A DNA stretch of 12,014 bases from an uncultured Clostridia bacterium. Lineage in GTDB: Bacteria > Bacillota > Clostridia > Oscillospirales > Butyricicoccaceae. The stretch spans positions 16,353-28,366 of the forward strand of contig CAJUJQ010000027.1 of the NCBI GenBank assembly GCA_910586575.1, given 5' to 3'. The translations under genes were made by a program, and so were the position numbers. A model generated the notes under the pieces. That model saw nothing but the letters and a program-made list of their open reading frames with translations. It was not told where the DNA came from and did not search any database. Below, in pieces: positions 1 to 7,511 of the stretch. Positions within the stretch are counted from its first letter, which is position 1; each line of letters begins with the position of its first letter.

Positions 1-437
1 CAGGCGGCTTCGGGTGTAGTGACGATAATGCCCTCGGTGGCAATCGCCGAGTAGAGCGACAGCTCGCCGGGCAGCCCGGCGGGGCCGTCCCACAGGATGT
101 AATCATAACCATCGGCCTCTGCTTCTTCACACAGGTGGCGGAGCTGGCGCACGCGCAGGAAAGGCACGTCCGCCGGGGCGGTTAGCAGCGACAGCCTCGC
201 GTTCATGGGATGCGCGGCGGCGGCGCGTTTCAGCGGGACAACCTCGGAAGCGACATCGGCAAAAGAGAACACAAGCCGGTCGCTCATGCCCAGGGTGATG
301 TCCAGGTTCCGCAGGCCGCAGTCGCCGTCCACGGCGAGCACACGCCGCCCCCGCTCCGCGAGCGCCATGGACAGCGCGGCCGTCAGGGAGGTTTTTCCGG
401 TGCCGCCCTTGCCGGATGCAATTAAAATAACTTTCAA
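1..437 (-). CDS. minD: MinD-family septum-site ATPase, N-terminal part (runs off left edge)
   Basis: This is a membrane-associated ParA/MinD-type ATPase. MinD proteins help place the division septum by recruiting the FtsZ inhibitor MinC to the membrane. About 145 N-terminal residues are visible and the C-terminus, with any amphipathic membrane helix, lies outside the window. Seen directly: a deviant Walker A motif GKGGTGKT at residues 9-16 with both lysines, the segment DGDCGLRNLD at 37-46 that closely matches the MinD signature DxDxGLRNLD, and a Walker B-like YILWDGPAG with Asp117. The GLRNLD segment favours MinD over plasmid ParA or Soj. The start is TTG at 437-435, because no ATG or GTG lies in frame nearby and a G-rich stretch precedes the TTG. 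It has its own promoter and follows mrdA on the same strand. In many Clostridia minC precedes minD here, but no minC is present between mrdA and this gene. Confidence 0.88.
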   Translation of the reverse strand, partial: MKVILIASGKGGTGKTSLTAALSMALAERGRRVLAVDGDCGLRNLDITLGMSDRLVFSFADVASEVVPLKRAAAAHPMNARLSLLTAPADVPFLRVRQLRHLCEEAEADGYDYILWDGPAGLPGELSLYSAIATEGIIVTTPEAA

Positions 438-472
438 GGCTACGCCCCCGACTTTACCATACTCATGTTATC

Positions 473-501
473 AGTATATACGAAATTCCTACTCGTTACA
501 A
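473..501 (-). promoter_or_regulatory. Sigma-A promoter of the minD-like gene
   Basis: On the minus strand, TTGTAA (501-496) and TATACT (478-473) are separated by exactly 17 bases. Transcription should start near 466, leaving a leader of about 30 bases before the TTG start. The surrounding 480-600 stretch is strongly AT-rich compared with the coding DNA on either side, as expected for a promoter region. minD can therefore be expressed apart from the mre/mrdA operon. Confidence 0.8.
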
Positions 502-622
502 GTAGTTTATGTCATTTTTTTCTAAAATTTAATAAATTTTTCGTGAGGAATTGTAACCAACGAACAAAAATGTCCATATATTTTCCAGTGGAACCATAAA
601 TTTCCGATGCGCCCGGTGAAAA

Positions 623-651
623 TCACCCGCCGGTACGCAGCCGGCGGGTGA
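623..651 (-). terminator. Hairpin terminator after mrdA
   Basis: A perfect 11-bp inverted repeat (623-633 with 641-651, loop of 7) is GC-rich and on the minus strand is followed by TTTTC. It lies 49 bases beyond the mrdA stop codon and before the minD promoter. The U-tract is short, so termination may be incomplete. The distal arm could also pair with the TCACC just downstream (GGTGA/TCACC across 615-627), giving a small competing hairpin. Confidence 0.65.
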
Positions 652-659
652 GACTCAAT

Positions 660-702
660 AAACCCGTTCAGATGGCGTATGGAAGGTTTCCGGACGGGTC
701 TA
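660..702 (-). repeat. Short copy (A) of a dispersed palindromic repeat, supplies the mrdA stop codon
   Basis: Read on the minus strand, TAGACCCGTCCGGAAACC (702-685) matches 16 of 18 bases of the left end of the repeat at 11738-11755. The opposite arm GAACGGGTTT (669-660) resembles that element's right end, GAACAGGTCT. The two arms pair through 8 bp (662-669 with 692-699, one G-U pair). The TAG at the start of the repeat is the stop codon of mrdA. The copy is only about 43 bases, as if the interior of the longer copy had been deleted. It could instead be a terminator hairpin, since TTTATTG follows the stem. Confidence 0.55.
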
Positions 703-2748
703 ATGCAGCATGGTATTTTCAGCTGCCATCAGTTCGGTTTCGCCGCCGTCGGCGAAATACGCGTTGACGAGATCGGCGACGACAGGCGCCATTTTGGTAC
801 CGGAGTCGATTTTTTCGCCGACCGCGCAAATCGCGATTTCAGGATCGTCGAACGGGGCAAAGGCGATGAACAGGCCGTTTGCAAGCTCGTTTTTGCCGAC
901 CTGCGCGGTGCCCGACTTACCGCCGACCTGCACGGAGCAGTCGTAGAACGCCCGCGCGGCGGTGCCTTCGTTAATGACGCGCTTCATGCCCTCGCGTACC
1001 AGCTCGAGCGTCTCCTGGGAAATATCGACCTGGCTGACGACCTCAGGCTCATGGTCGAAAACGGTTTTTGTATAATCATAGGTTTTTACACTTTTGAGCA
1101 GGGTCGGCTTGTAGACTGTGCCGCCGTTGACGACCGCCGCCATATAGTTCGCCAGCTGGAGCGGGGTATAGGCGTGGTCGGACTGGCCGATGGCCGCCTG
1201 TACGCTGTCCGCTGACAGCCAGTCATGCAGCCAGGAATTTTTTTCCTGAAGGATTTTTCTGCCGGTCGGCCCGGCGATATTGCCTGCGGCCTCGTCGCGC
1301 AGCTCAATGCCGGTCACCTGCCCCAGCCCGAACTTGCCCGCCCATTCCTCAATCTTCGCGCCGCCGAGCAGACGCCCGACCTCATAGAAGAAAAAGTTGC
1401 AGGAATACTGGATGGCATGGACGATGTCCATCCGTCCGTGATAGCCCAGGCAGCGGAAGGTCTGGGTATCAAAATAAGTGTAGTTCCGCGTGCAGAATTG
1501 GGTAAACGATTTGTCAATTGTCCCGGTTTCAAGCGCGGCAATCGCCATCAGCGGCTTGAAGGTCGAGCCGGGGGCGTAGGTCTCCTGAATCGCGCGGTTA
1601 GTGTAGGGCTTGCGGGGGTCATCCTTATATAGGTTGAACTCCTGGTGGAAGCGCTCCAGATTGTAGGTCGGGTAGCTTGCCATGGCCAGCACTTCGGCGG
1701 AGTCCACGCGCAGCACGACGGCAGCGCCGCCCTCTGCACCGTCTACGCTTTCGAGCGTGCGCGCCAGCGATTCCTCGGCAACCTGCTGCAAATTCAGGTC
1801 AATGGTCGTGATGCAGTTTGCGCCGGGTTGGGGCGGGCTGCTGGTCAGCTCGCTTAGGATGTTGCCGCGCAGGTCGGTCTCGACCGTGCGGGAACCGTCG
1901 GTGCCGTGCAGATAGGGTTCGAGTGTGTATTCTAGCCCGGAGCGTCCGACAATGGCGTTCATTTTGTAGCCTTTTTCCTTGTACTCGGGCCAGTCCTCCT
2001 TCTGGATTTTGCCGACCTCGCCCAGCAGGTGCGCCGCGAACGTTGTATTGTACTGCCGCAGGCCGGTGGCGGTCACATCCACGCCGGAAAACTCCTGGTG
2101 GCGCTCCTTGACTTGGGAAATCAGGTCAAGCCCGACATCCTCCGCGAAAATATACGGGTTATTGCGGGAAAAATCGGTGACAAACTGCATTTCGTAGCGG
2201 ATGCCCACCACAATCCGCGCATCCTCCGCCGAAAGCGAAGGCTCAATCTTATAATAGGTGCGCAGTGCCCCGACCACCTCTTCGGCGGTCATGGCGGCGG
2301 CCTTAGCTTCGTTCTCGGTGATTTCAGCTTCCGTCAGGCGCTGGTTCAGGCGGGTACGGGTACGGGCGTCCGGGTCCTCCAGGAATTCAAACGGCTCAAT
2401 AGCCGAAATCGGGAGCGAATCGACCGGTTCCACGCCCGATTCCCGCACCAGCTTGGCAAGCTTCAAAATGGTATCATTTTGCGCCGCCCGGTCCCAGTAA
2501 ACATAGTCAATGCGCAGCGAAAACACCGGGCGGTTGCTGATGAGCGGCCTGCCGTAGCGGTCGGAAATTTCACCGCGGGAGGCGGTGACCGGGATGGTGC
2601 TGGTCAGCTTGCGCTCGGAGGCGCTGCGATAGGTTTCGCCCTCGACAATTTGGATGCGGAACAGGGCGAAAAAGGCGATGCATCCAAGCGCGGCCAGGAT
2701 GCAGACCAGTGCAACCAGCCGCCGGAACAGCCTTGCTTTATTATCCAT
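700..2748 (-). CDS. mrdA: Penicillin-binding protein 2, class B peptidoglycan transpeptidase
   Basis: This enzyme cross-links peptidoglycan stem peptides outside the membrane during lateral wall growth, as the transpeptidase partner of a RodA-type polymerase. The 682-residue protein has a short cytoplasmic start, one membrane anchor (about residues 10-32), a PBP dimerisation/pedestal region (about 50-310, with TASRGEISDRYGRPL near 55-69) and a C-terminal transpeptidase domain. The three active-site motifs are intact: S395TFK (nucleophile Ser395), S449CN, and K611SGT. Length is normal for PBP2. The frame stays open upstream to 2973, but the ATG at 2748 is chosen because an AGAGG ribosome site lies 8 bases before it and the anchor follows directly; the upstream extension would overlap mreD. 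It is the last gene of the cell-shape operon. Its TAG stop is part of a repeat. A 181-base gap separates it from mreD, which is unusual in an otherwise tightly packed operon. Confidence 0.95.
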   Translation of the reverse strand: MDNKARLFRRLVALVCILAALGCIAFFALFRIQIVEGETYRSASERKLTSTIPVTASRGEISDRYGRPLISNRPVFSLRIDYVYWDRAAQNDTILKLAKLVRESGVEPVDSLPISAIEPFEFLEDPDARTRTRLNQRLTEAEITENEAKAAAMTAEEVVGALRTYYKIEPSLSAEDARIVVGIRYEMQFVTDFSRNNPYIFAEDVGLDLISQVKERHQEFSGVDVTATGLRQYNTTFAAHLLGEVGKIQKEDWPEYKEKGYKMNAIVGRSGLEYTLEPYLHGTDGSRTVETDLRGNILSELTSSPPQPGANCITTIDLNLQQVAEESLARTLESVDGAEGGAAVVLRVDSAEVLAMASYPTYNLERFHQEFNLYKDDPRKPYTNRAIQETYAPGSTFKPLMAIAALETGTIDKSFTQFCTRNYTYFDTQTFRCLGYHGRMDIVHAIQYSCNFFFYEVGRLLGGAKIEEWAGKFGLGQVTGIELRDEAAGNIAGPTGRKILQEKNSWLHDWLSADSVQAAIGQSDHAYTPLQLANYMAAVVNGGTVYKPTLLKSVKTYDYTKTVFDHEPEVVSQVDISQETLELVREGMKRVINEGTAARAFYDCSVQVGGKSGTAQVGKNELANGLFIAFAPFDDPEIAICAVGEKIDSGTKMAPVVADLVNAYFADGGETELMAAENTMLH

Positions 2749-2769
2749 AAATGAAACCTCTGTAAATGC

Positions 2770-2932
2770 TGGGGCTTGTTTGATAAATGGAAATGTGCCC
2801 GGCAGCGAGGGGGTTTTGCGCCAATCAAGGCAAATTTTCGCAGGAATCCTGATAGGTTTCAAGAAAATTTTACGCAGGGTGGCGAAAAAAGACCCGCCGA
2901 TGGGGGCAGAGAAATCTGTTAAACAAGCCCTA
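2770..2932. repeat. Inverted repeat bounding the mreD-mrdA gap
   Basis: The plus strand carries GGGCTTGTTT at 2772-2781 and its exact reverse complement AAACAAGCCC at 2921-2930; with flanking bases the ends match at 12 of 14 positions. These ends enclose nearly all of the 181-base space between mreD and mrdA, and the right end contains the mreD stop codon. I see no ribosome site plus start for another gene inside, and no convincing promoter. The layout suits a small insertion of about 163 bp. The ends loosely resemble the AGACCTGTTC repeat elsewhere in the window, but only if a one-base gap is allowed, so a family link is uncertain. Confidence 0.4.
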
Positions 2933-3433
2933 ATGGAAACGCCGGTAAATGGTACGTGCCGGCAGGTAAACAAGTGGGGAAAGGGCAGCTGTTATCATGG
3001 CCTGCCCGCACACCCGCTGGGCGTACAGCAATAGATCAAAGTGCTGCTGCATCAGGAAAATACCCAGCAGCCGGAACATCGCAAGCCCGAGCACAGACGC
3101 CACGGTCAGCAGCAGCATGGATGGGAAAATCCGGCGCAGGAAGCGGTTGGCGAAAATGCCCGCCGCAATGCCGAACAGCATGTAATACATCGGGAAAAGT
3201 CCCTCAATGCCGCTCCGTCCCATATCGTAGGCAAGCCCGGTGAAAACGCCGAAAGCCATCCCGAAGTATGGACCCTCCATCAGCGTGACAGCCGAAGCAA
3301 CGCAGCCAATCAGGTCGAGCCGGTAGCCTAAGATTTCCAGCGGGGCGGTGGTGGTGCTGATCAGGTAGGCGGCAAGCAGCAGCAGCCCATAGCAAAGGGC
3401 GCGGCCAAAGAGAAAGGGCCGTTGTTCGTTCAT
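2930..3433 (-). CDS. mreD: Rod-shape-determining membrane protein MreD
   Basis: MreD is an integral membrane part of the elongation complex that links MreC, MreB and the RodA/PBP2 wall synthase. The 167-residue protein is mostly hydrophobic, with about five predicted membrane spans. It carries EGPYFGMAFGVFTGLAYD, matching the family pattern EGxxxGxxxGxxxGxxxD in the second half of the membrane region. Length is typical (160-180). Its ATG (3433) overlaps the TGA of mreC in an ATGA (3430-3433), so translation of the two is probably coupled. Function comes from family knowledge and position between mreC and mrdA, because MreD sequences are poorly conserved. Confidence 0.9.
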   Translation of the reverse strand: MNEQRPFLFGRALCYGLLLLAAYLISTTTAPLEILGYRLDLIGCVASAVTLMEGPYFGMAFGVFTGLAYDMGRSGIEGLFPMYYMLFGIAAGIFANRFLRRIFPSMLLLTVASVLGLAMFRLLGIFLMQQHFDLLLYAQRVCGQAMITAALSPLVYLPARTIYRRFH

Positions 3434-4266
3434 TCCGTCACCTCAAAGCTCTTGATAATGAATACATGGCTGACCGAACGGATATCGACGAACGGGCGCA
3501 CAACCGCGTAATTGGACATGCCGTGCTCCTCGGGGAGGATCTGCTCGACCGTGCCGATCATGATTCCTTTCGGAAACAGGCCGCCGCGCCCGGAGGTCTC
3601 GACCGTGTCGCCAATCACAATATCGGCGTCCTGGCTCAGGTAGGACAGGCGAAGGGAACCGTCGCCCATCTGCGTATAGTCGCCCTCCGCAATCGCGACC
3701 TCGCGCGTGCGGGTAATCAGCGCACCCGCCTGCATCTCGGGGTCAATCACCGTGGTGACCTCGCAGTAATTGGGCGCGGAGACGGCGACATAGCCGACCA
3801 TTCCGTCATCGGTGATGACCAGGTCATTTTCCTGGATATCATGGTTCGTGCCCTTGTCCAGGGTCAGCGTCGTCTGCCAGTCGCCGACCGAACGCGCAAT
3901 GACCTCGGCTACCTCGAACTCAAAGGAACGGTTGCGTTCCTTAATGCCGGTCAGGCTGCGCAGGCGGTCGTTTTCGTCCAGCGCGATCTGGGCGTCGCGC
4001 AGCAGCTGCTGCGCGTCACGAAGTTCTTTATTCAGCCGTTCGTTTTCTGCCAGGAGCGCGTCGTAATCGGAGAAATAGGACACGCCGTGCGTCACCGAGT
4101 TTGTCACCCAGCTAAGGCCTTTTTGCAGCGGTGAAACCGCAACGTTCAGCGCCTCAACAGCCGGGTTCGAGCCGCCGTAAGCGCCGGTATAAAGGATACT
4201 GCCCACGCACAGCAGCAGGATGAGGATCATCACTGCAAACGCGCGCGAGGTAAAAAAATTCCGCAA
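3430..4266 (-). CDS. mreC: Rod-shape-determining protein MreC
   Basis: MreC is a bitopic protein that acts outside the membrane as a scaffold and activator of PBP2 in lateral wall synthesis. The 278-residue product has one N-terminal membrane helix (about 9-26), a predicted coiled coil (about 66-108, rich in LLAENERLNKEL-type heptads), and a beta-rich C-terminal domain with the usual features: a DKGTNHDIQENDLVIT segment, a VDPEMQAG-like stretch, and GLFPKGIMIGTV. Length is in the family range. The start is TTG at 4266-4264, preceded by a G-rich site (GGGGCGG) about 7 bases upstream; no ATG fits. It lies 16 bases after maf and overlaps mreD by 4 bases. The gene that normally precedes it, mreB, is replaced here by maf. 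Confidence 0.93.
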   Translation of the reverse strand: MRNFFTSRAFAVMILILLLCVGSILYTGAYGGSNPAVEALNVAVSPLQKGLSWVTNSVTHGVSYFSDYDALLAENERLNKELRDAQQLLRDAQIALDENDRLRSLTGIKERNRSFEFEVAEVIARSVGDWQTTLTLDKGTNHDIQENDLVITDDGMVGYVAVSAPNYCEVTTVIDPEMQAGALITRTREVAIAEGDYTQMGDGSLRLSYLSQDADIVIGDTVETSGRGGLFPKGIMIGTVEQILPEEHGMSNYAVVRPFVDIRSVSHVFIIKSFEVTE

Positions 4267-4282
4267 CTTGTTTCCGCCCCTC

Positions 4283-4831
4283 TCAGAGACTTAATAATTC
4301 ATACAGCTGCGCGACCGGCAGCCCCATGACCGAATAAAAATCGCCGTGGATGCCGCGCACCAGCGGCGCGCCCCGGCCCTGTATCCCGTAAGCGCCTGCC
4401 TTGTCCAGCGGGTCGCCGGTGGCGGCATAACGCGCGATTTCGTCCTCCCGCAGGGTGCGGAAGGTGACTTCGGTCACGTTCAGTACAGTGCTGACCGCGC
4501 CGTCCCGCGCGACAGCCGCGCCGGTCAGGACCCGATGGGTGCGCCCGGAAAGCAGGCGCAGCATCCGTTTCGCGTCCTCCGCGTCGCGGGGCTTGCCGAG
4601 GGCCGCGCCGTCAATCGTCACCATGGTGTCCGCGCCGATGACGACCGCGTCCGGGTGCGTTTGGGAGACCGAGCGCGCCTTTGCGGCGGCAAGCCGGACA
4701 ATTTCGTCCTCCAGCGGCGCGCCGTCCCGCAGACGTTCGTCGATGTCTGCCGGGCAAACCTCGAAATCGGGGACGAGGAGGGAAAGCAGCTCCCGCCGCC
4801 GGGGCGACTGGGAGGCAAGAATATATCGCAA
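4283..4831 (-). CDS. maf: Maf-family nucleoside triphosphate pyrophosphatase
   Basis: Maf proteins hydrolyse dTTP, UTP and modified nucleotides to monophosphates, and in Bacillus overexpression affects septum formation. The 182-residue product shows the family motifs in order: SQSPRRREL at 7-15, GADTMV at 66-71 with Asp68, K80 and R82 in GKPRD, and DKAGAYGIQG at 143-152. The last favours the dTTP/UTP (YhdE-like) subgroup. The frame is open upstream to 5020, but that part overlaps the DUF4321 gene. The TTG at 4831-4829 is the start because AAGGAG lies 8 bases before it and the protein then begins (L/M)RYILASQSPRR like other family members. It lies 38 bases after DUF4321 and 16 before mreC, in the same operon. 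Confidence 0.93.
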   Translation of the reverse strand: MRYILASQSPRRRELLSLLVPDFEVCPADIDERLRDGAPLEDEIVRLAAAKARSVSQTHPDAVVIGADTMVTIDGAALGKPRDAEDAKRMLRLLSGRTHRVLTGAAVARDGAVSTVLNVTEVTFRTLREDEIARYAATGDPLDKAGAYGIQGRGAPLVRGIHGDFYSVMGLPVAQLYELLSL

Positions 4832-4869
4832 TGTAGTTGCTCCTTTTGTTGGGATTTTGAATGGGGGAG

Positions 4870-5121
4870 TTATCTCATATATTTGCAAATAATGATGGCG
4901 ATAATCAACCCAAGGATGGATGCGATGGTCACCGACACGGTGAAACCGAACGTCAGCGTCAGCACGCCGAGGTCGAGCGTCGCCGCCGAAAGGCCGAAGC
5001 TCTGCCCGAGCGCCAGCCACCGCAGCGCGGGCGTGCCCGAGGCCAGCTTGGCAATCAGGCTGCCCAGCACCGTGCAGATCAATAAAATCAGGACTTGCAG
5101 AAATGATAATTTTTGCTTCAT
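4870..5121 (-). CDS. Small two-helix membrane protein, DUF4321 family
   Basis: An 83-residue protein of unknown biochemical role. Two hydrophobic segments (about 8-27 and 58-80) flank a conserved middle, SFGLSAATLDLGVLTLTFG, which matches my knowledge of DUF4321, a family found next to maf and mre genes in Clostridia. The ATG at 5121 has a GAAGGG ribosome site 8 bases upstream. Its position between a U32 gene and maf, with short gaps on both sides, puts it in the cell-shape operon. A membrane accessory role in wall synthesis or division is plausible but is inference from context only. Confidence 0.85.
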   Translation of the reverse strand: MKQKLSFLQVLILLICTVLGSLIAKLASGTPALRWLALGQSFGLSAATLDLGVLTLTFGFTVSVTIASILGLIIAIIICKYMR

Positions 5122-5156
5122 TCAGGATACCCTTCTAAAACAGATCTTAGAACCAT

Positions 5157-7511
5157 TTATTCTACGCCGCGCCGGTACAGGCCGCGTGTCGTGCCGCTGG
5201 GGATTTCCGGAACCGTACCGCCCGCAAAGGCGCGGGCAATGCGCGCGCACTCGCCGGGGGATTCGATGGTAAAGCGCAGGCGCGCGAAATTAACATCCGG
5301 CAGTTCCGGGAAAGGAAGCGTCAGCGGCACGCCGTTGAGCAGCGTGTTCCGGCAGCCGTACTCCGGCAATAGCGGGAAGTCCCGTCCGGTACGGTCGGCA
5401 AGGCGGGTAATGCTTTCCCTGCACGCGCAGCGGTTGGATTTGCGGCGGATGGCGCAAAGCTCGAACACCATCAGCGGCAGATGGCCGTAAACAATCAGCT
5501 CGGTTTCCAGCGGGGCGCGCAGGCTGCGCAGCTGTTCCAGGCGCAGCTCAAAGGAAAGCGTCTGCCGGCGCACGCCGAGCGCCGCGAACGCGGAAAGTGT
5601 GCCGGAGTGGAACGCGTTCAGCCCAAAATCGCCGTAAACCGTCATACCGGCTTCGCGAAGCAGGCGGATATGCCCGATGTTGCCCGCAAGGGCAGCAGCC
5701 ACGCCCGCCTGCCGGACGGTTTGCAGCATACGCATGATATCGCCGCGCTCCGCGTCGAAGAACACGCGGGGCAGCACGGCGGCAACTGGCAGTTTGCCTG
5801 CAAGCGCTTTGGTGCGGGCGGCGTCCTCCGCCAGCGCGGCCAGCGGCAGGTAAACCGCCGCCGGGGAAGCTTCCGGCAGGGCAGCGTCGATTTGCGCAAA
5901 GGTGCGCCCTTCCAGAACCAGCCCTCGATAGGGGTGGGGTTCCGGCAAAGCTTGATACTTTGCAAGCGCCTGTTCCCGCAGGGCTTCCAGCCGCGCAGGG
6001 GGCAGGCCGATACCGTCCGCAAGCCGGACGTGTGCCTGCTCCGGCGATACGCCGAACGCGGACAAAAGCCAGCGCCGCGTCTGTTCGGTATCACCGGCAG
6101 AATTCCAAGGCGAGACCGGCGCGGTGTCAAAAACGGTCACGCCGTCCCGGATGCCGTCCCATACATGGAGCAGCAGCCCGGTTTCGTCCGCCGTTAGGGA
6201 AGCTTCCAGGAATGCCGCCGGGGAAGCTTCCAGCCAGGCAGGCCGGGCGGGGGGAGCCTCCCGCAGGGCAAGCAGCTCACCGAGCGCCTCGCGCCGCAGC
6301 GCGTTGAGCGCCGACGCGGGCACGGCAAGCCCTTCATCCATGGAGAGTTCCAGCTTCCGCACGGCAAAGGGGGTGCCGCCCGTTTTCCGGAGCGCCTTTT
6401 CGGCTTGCCCGGCAGTGCTGGGGCGGCTGTGTGCCTGCTCCGGCGGCGCGCCCTCAATATGGACGGTGCGTTCCCCGTCGCTGACATCAAGCGCCAGCGG
6501 CGCGCCTGCCGACGCCGAAAAGGCAAGGCTCACCGGCACGAGCGGCGCTTCCCTGCCGGGGGCAAAGCGGCGTGCCGCTTCGTCATAGAGCGGCTGCACC
6601 TCGTGGAGCGGCAGCTCGGTCTTGGTACCAAGCATGGCGTCGCCCTGTTTGCCGGTAAAATAGCCGTCGGTGAAGCCGTCGCGCGAAAATACGCGCCGCA
6701 GCGCGTCCTCTTCGGCGGGGGTTGGCCCGCGCTGTTCGCGCAGGAGGGCGGCGTAAACGGCGGTGACGACAGCCGCGTATTCAGGGCGTTTCATGCGCCC
6801 CTCGATTTTCAGCGACGAGATACCCGCCGCACAGATTTCCGGGATATGGTGCGCGAGGGAAAGGTCTTTTAACGAGAGCGGGTAGCGTTCCGCGCCCTTC
6901 CCGTCATAGCGGTAGGGGAGGCGGCAGGGCTGCGCGCACAGCCCCCGGTTGCCCGAGCGCCTGCCAATGACTGCGGAAAGATAGCATTGCCCGGAGTAGC
7001 ACCGGCACAGCGCGCCATGCACAAAGATTTCGGTTTCAACGCCGCTTTCGGCTGTAATCCGGCGGATTTCCCGCATGGGCGTCTCGCGCGCCAGCACGAC
7101 CCGGGAAAAACCAAGCTCTTTTGCCATCCGCGCGCCGTCCAGCGTGGAAATGGTCAGCTGGGTGGACGCATGCAGCGCAAGCGAAGGAGCGCGGGTGTGC
7201 AGCATCCGCGCTAGGCCGACATCCTGTACAATCAGCGCGTCCGCACCGGCTTCATAAAGGAAGCGGGCATCCAACAGCGCTTCCTCACACTCCCGGTCGC
7301 CGACCAGGATATTTAAGGTAATATTGGTCTTGACCCCGCGCGCACGGCAGTAGGCAATAGCATCCGCCATTTCTTCGCGCGTAAAATTCTTCGCTCCCCG
7401 GCGCGCGTTGAACGTGCCGAAGCCCATATAAACGGCGGTGGCGCCGCTCTGCACGGCGGCGCGGATGCCTTCGGCGGAACCGGCGGGGGCTAACAGCTCG
7501 GGAATGGTCAT
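5157..7511 (-). CDS. U32-family protein (collagenase-like; related to RNA-hydroxylating RlhA/TrhP)
   Basis: U32 proteins were first described as collagenase-like peptidases. Characterised relatives such as RlhA and TrhP hydroxylate cytidine or uridine in rRNA or tRNA, so an RNA-modifying role is more likely than proteolysis, though the substrate cannot be told here. The 784-residue product has an N-terminal U32 barrel (from ELLAPAG to about 330) with the signature EIFVHGALCRCYSGQCYLS near 161-179, and Cys169, Cys176, Cys192 and Cys196, a likely metal or Fe-S site. EGRMKRPEY follows at 237-245. A middle DUF3656-like region leads to a second, U32-like half (about 560-770) with VYGHLPLM and a further cysteine set at 686, 695, 697 and 720. 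The ATG at 7511 overlaps the zapA stop in an ATGA. The gene is very GC-rich (about 80% in 6241-6300). Confidence 0.92.
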   Translation of the reverse strand: MTIPELLAPAGSAEGIRAAVQSGATAVYMGFGTFNARRGAKNFTREEMADAIAYCRARGVKTNITLNILVGDRECEEALLDARFLYEAGADALIVQDVGLARMLHTRAPSLALHASTQLTISTLDGARMAKELGFSRVVLARETPMREIRRITAESGVETEIFVHGALCRCYSGQCYLSAVIGRRSGNRGLCAQPCRLPYRYDGKGAERYPLSLKDLSLAHHIPEICAAGISSLKIEGRMKRPEYAAVVTAVYAALLREQRGPTPAEEDALRRVFSRDGFTDGYFTGKQGDAMLGTKTELPLHEVQPLYDEAARRFAPGREAPLVPVSLAFSASAGAPLALDVSDGERTVHIEGAPPEQAHSRPSTAGQAEKALRKTGGTPFAVRKLELSMDEGLAVPASALNALRREALGELLALREAPPARPAWLEASPAAFLEASLTADETGLLLHVWDGIRDGVTVFDTAPVSPWNSAGDTEQTRRWLLSAFGVSPEQAHVRLADGIGLPPARLEALREQALAKYQALPEPHPYRGLVLEGRTFAQIDAALPEASPAAVYLPLAALAEDAARTKALAGKLPVAAVLPRVFFDAERGDIMRMLQTVRQAGVAAALAGNIGHIRLLREAGMTVYGDFGLNAFHSGTLSAFAALGVRRQTLSFELRLEQLRSLRAPLETELIVYGHLPLMVFELCAIRRKSNRCACRESITRLADRTGRDFPLLPEYGCRNTLLNGVPLTLPFPELPDVNFARLRFTIESPGECARIARAFAGGTVPEIPSGTTRGLYRRGVE

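Noticed and set aside
2029..2754. Long plus-strand open frames opposite mrdA, also 4346-5272 opposite maf/DUF4321 and 5481-6197 opposite the U32 gene
   Set aside because: They are antisense to well-identified genes, lack family motifs, and their openness is explained by high GC. No ribosome sites or promoters support them.
2749..2973. 75-codon N-terminal extension of PBP2 in the same open frame
   Set aside because: It overlaps mreD, has no known domain, and the ATG at 2748 has a good ribosome site directly before the membrane anchor.
5133..5152. TTCTAA/TTAGAA hairpin with AACAGATC loop between the U32 and DUF4321 genes, as a further repeat copy
   Set aside because: It shares only AACAG(A/G)TCTT with the repeat end, the stem is 6 bp and AT-rich, and it lies in a 35-base gap within an operon. 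The similarity is too weak to count.
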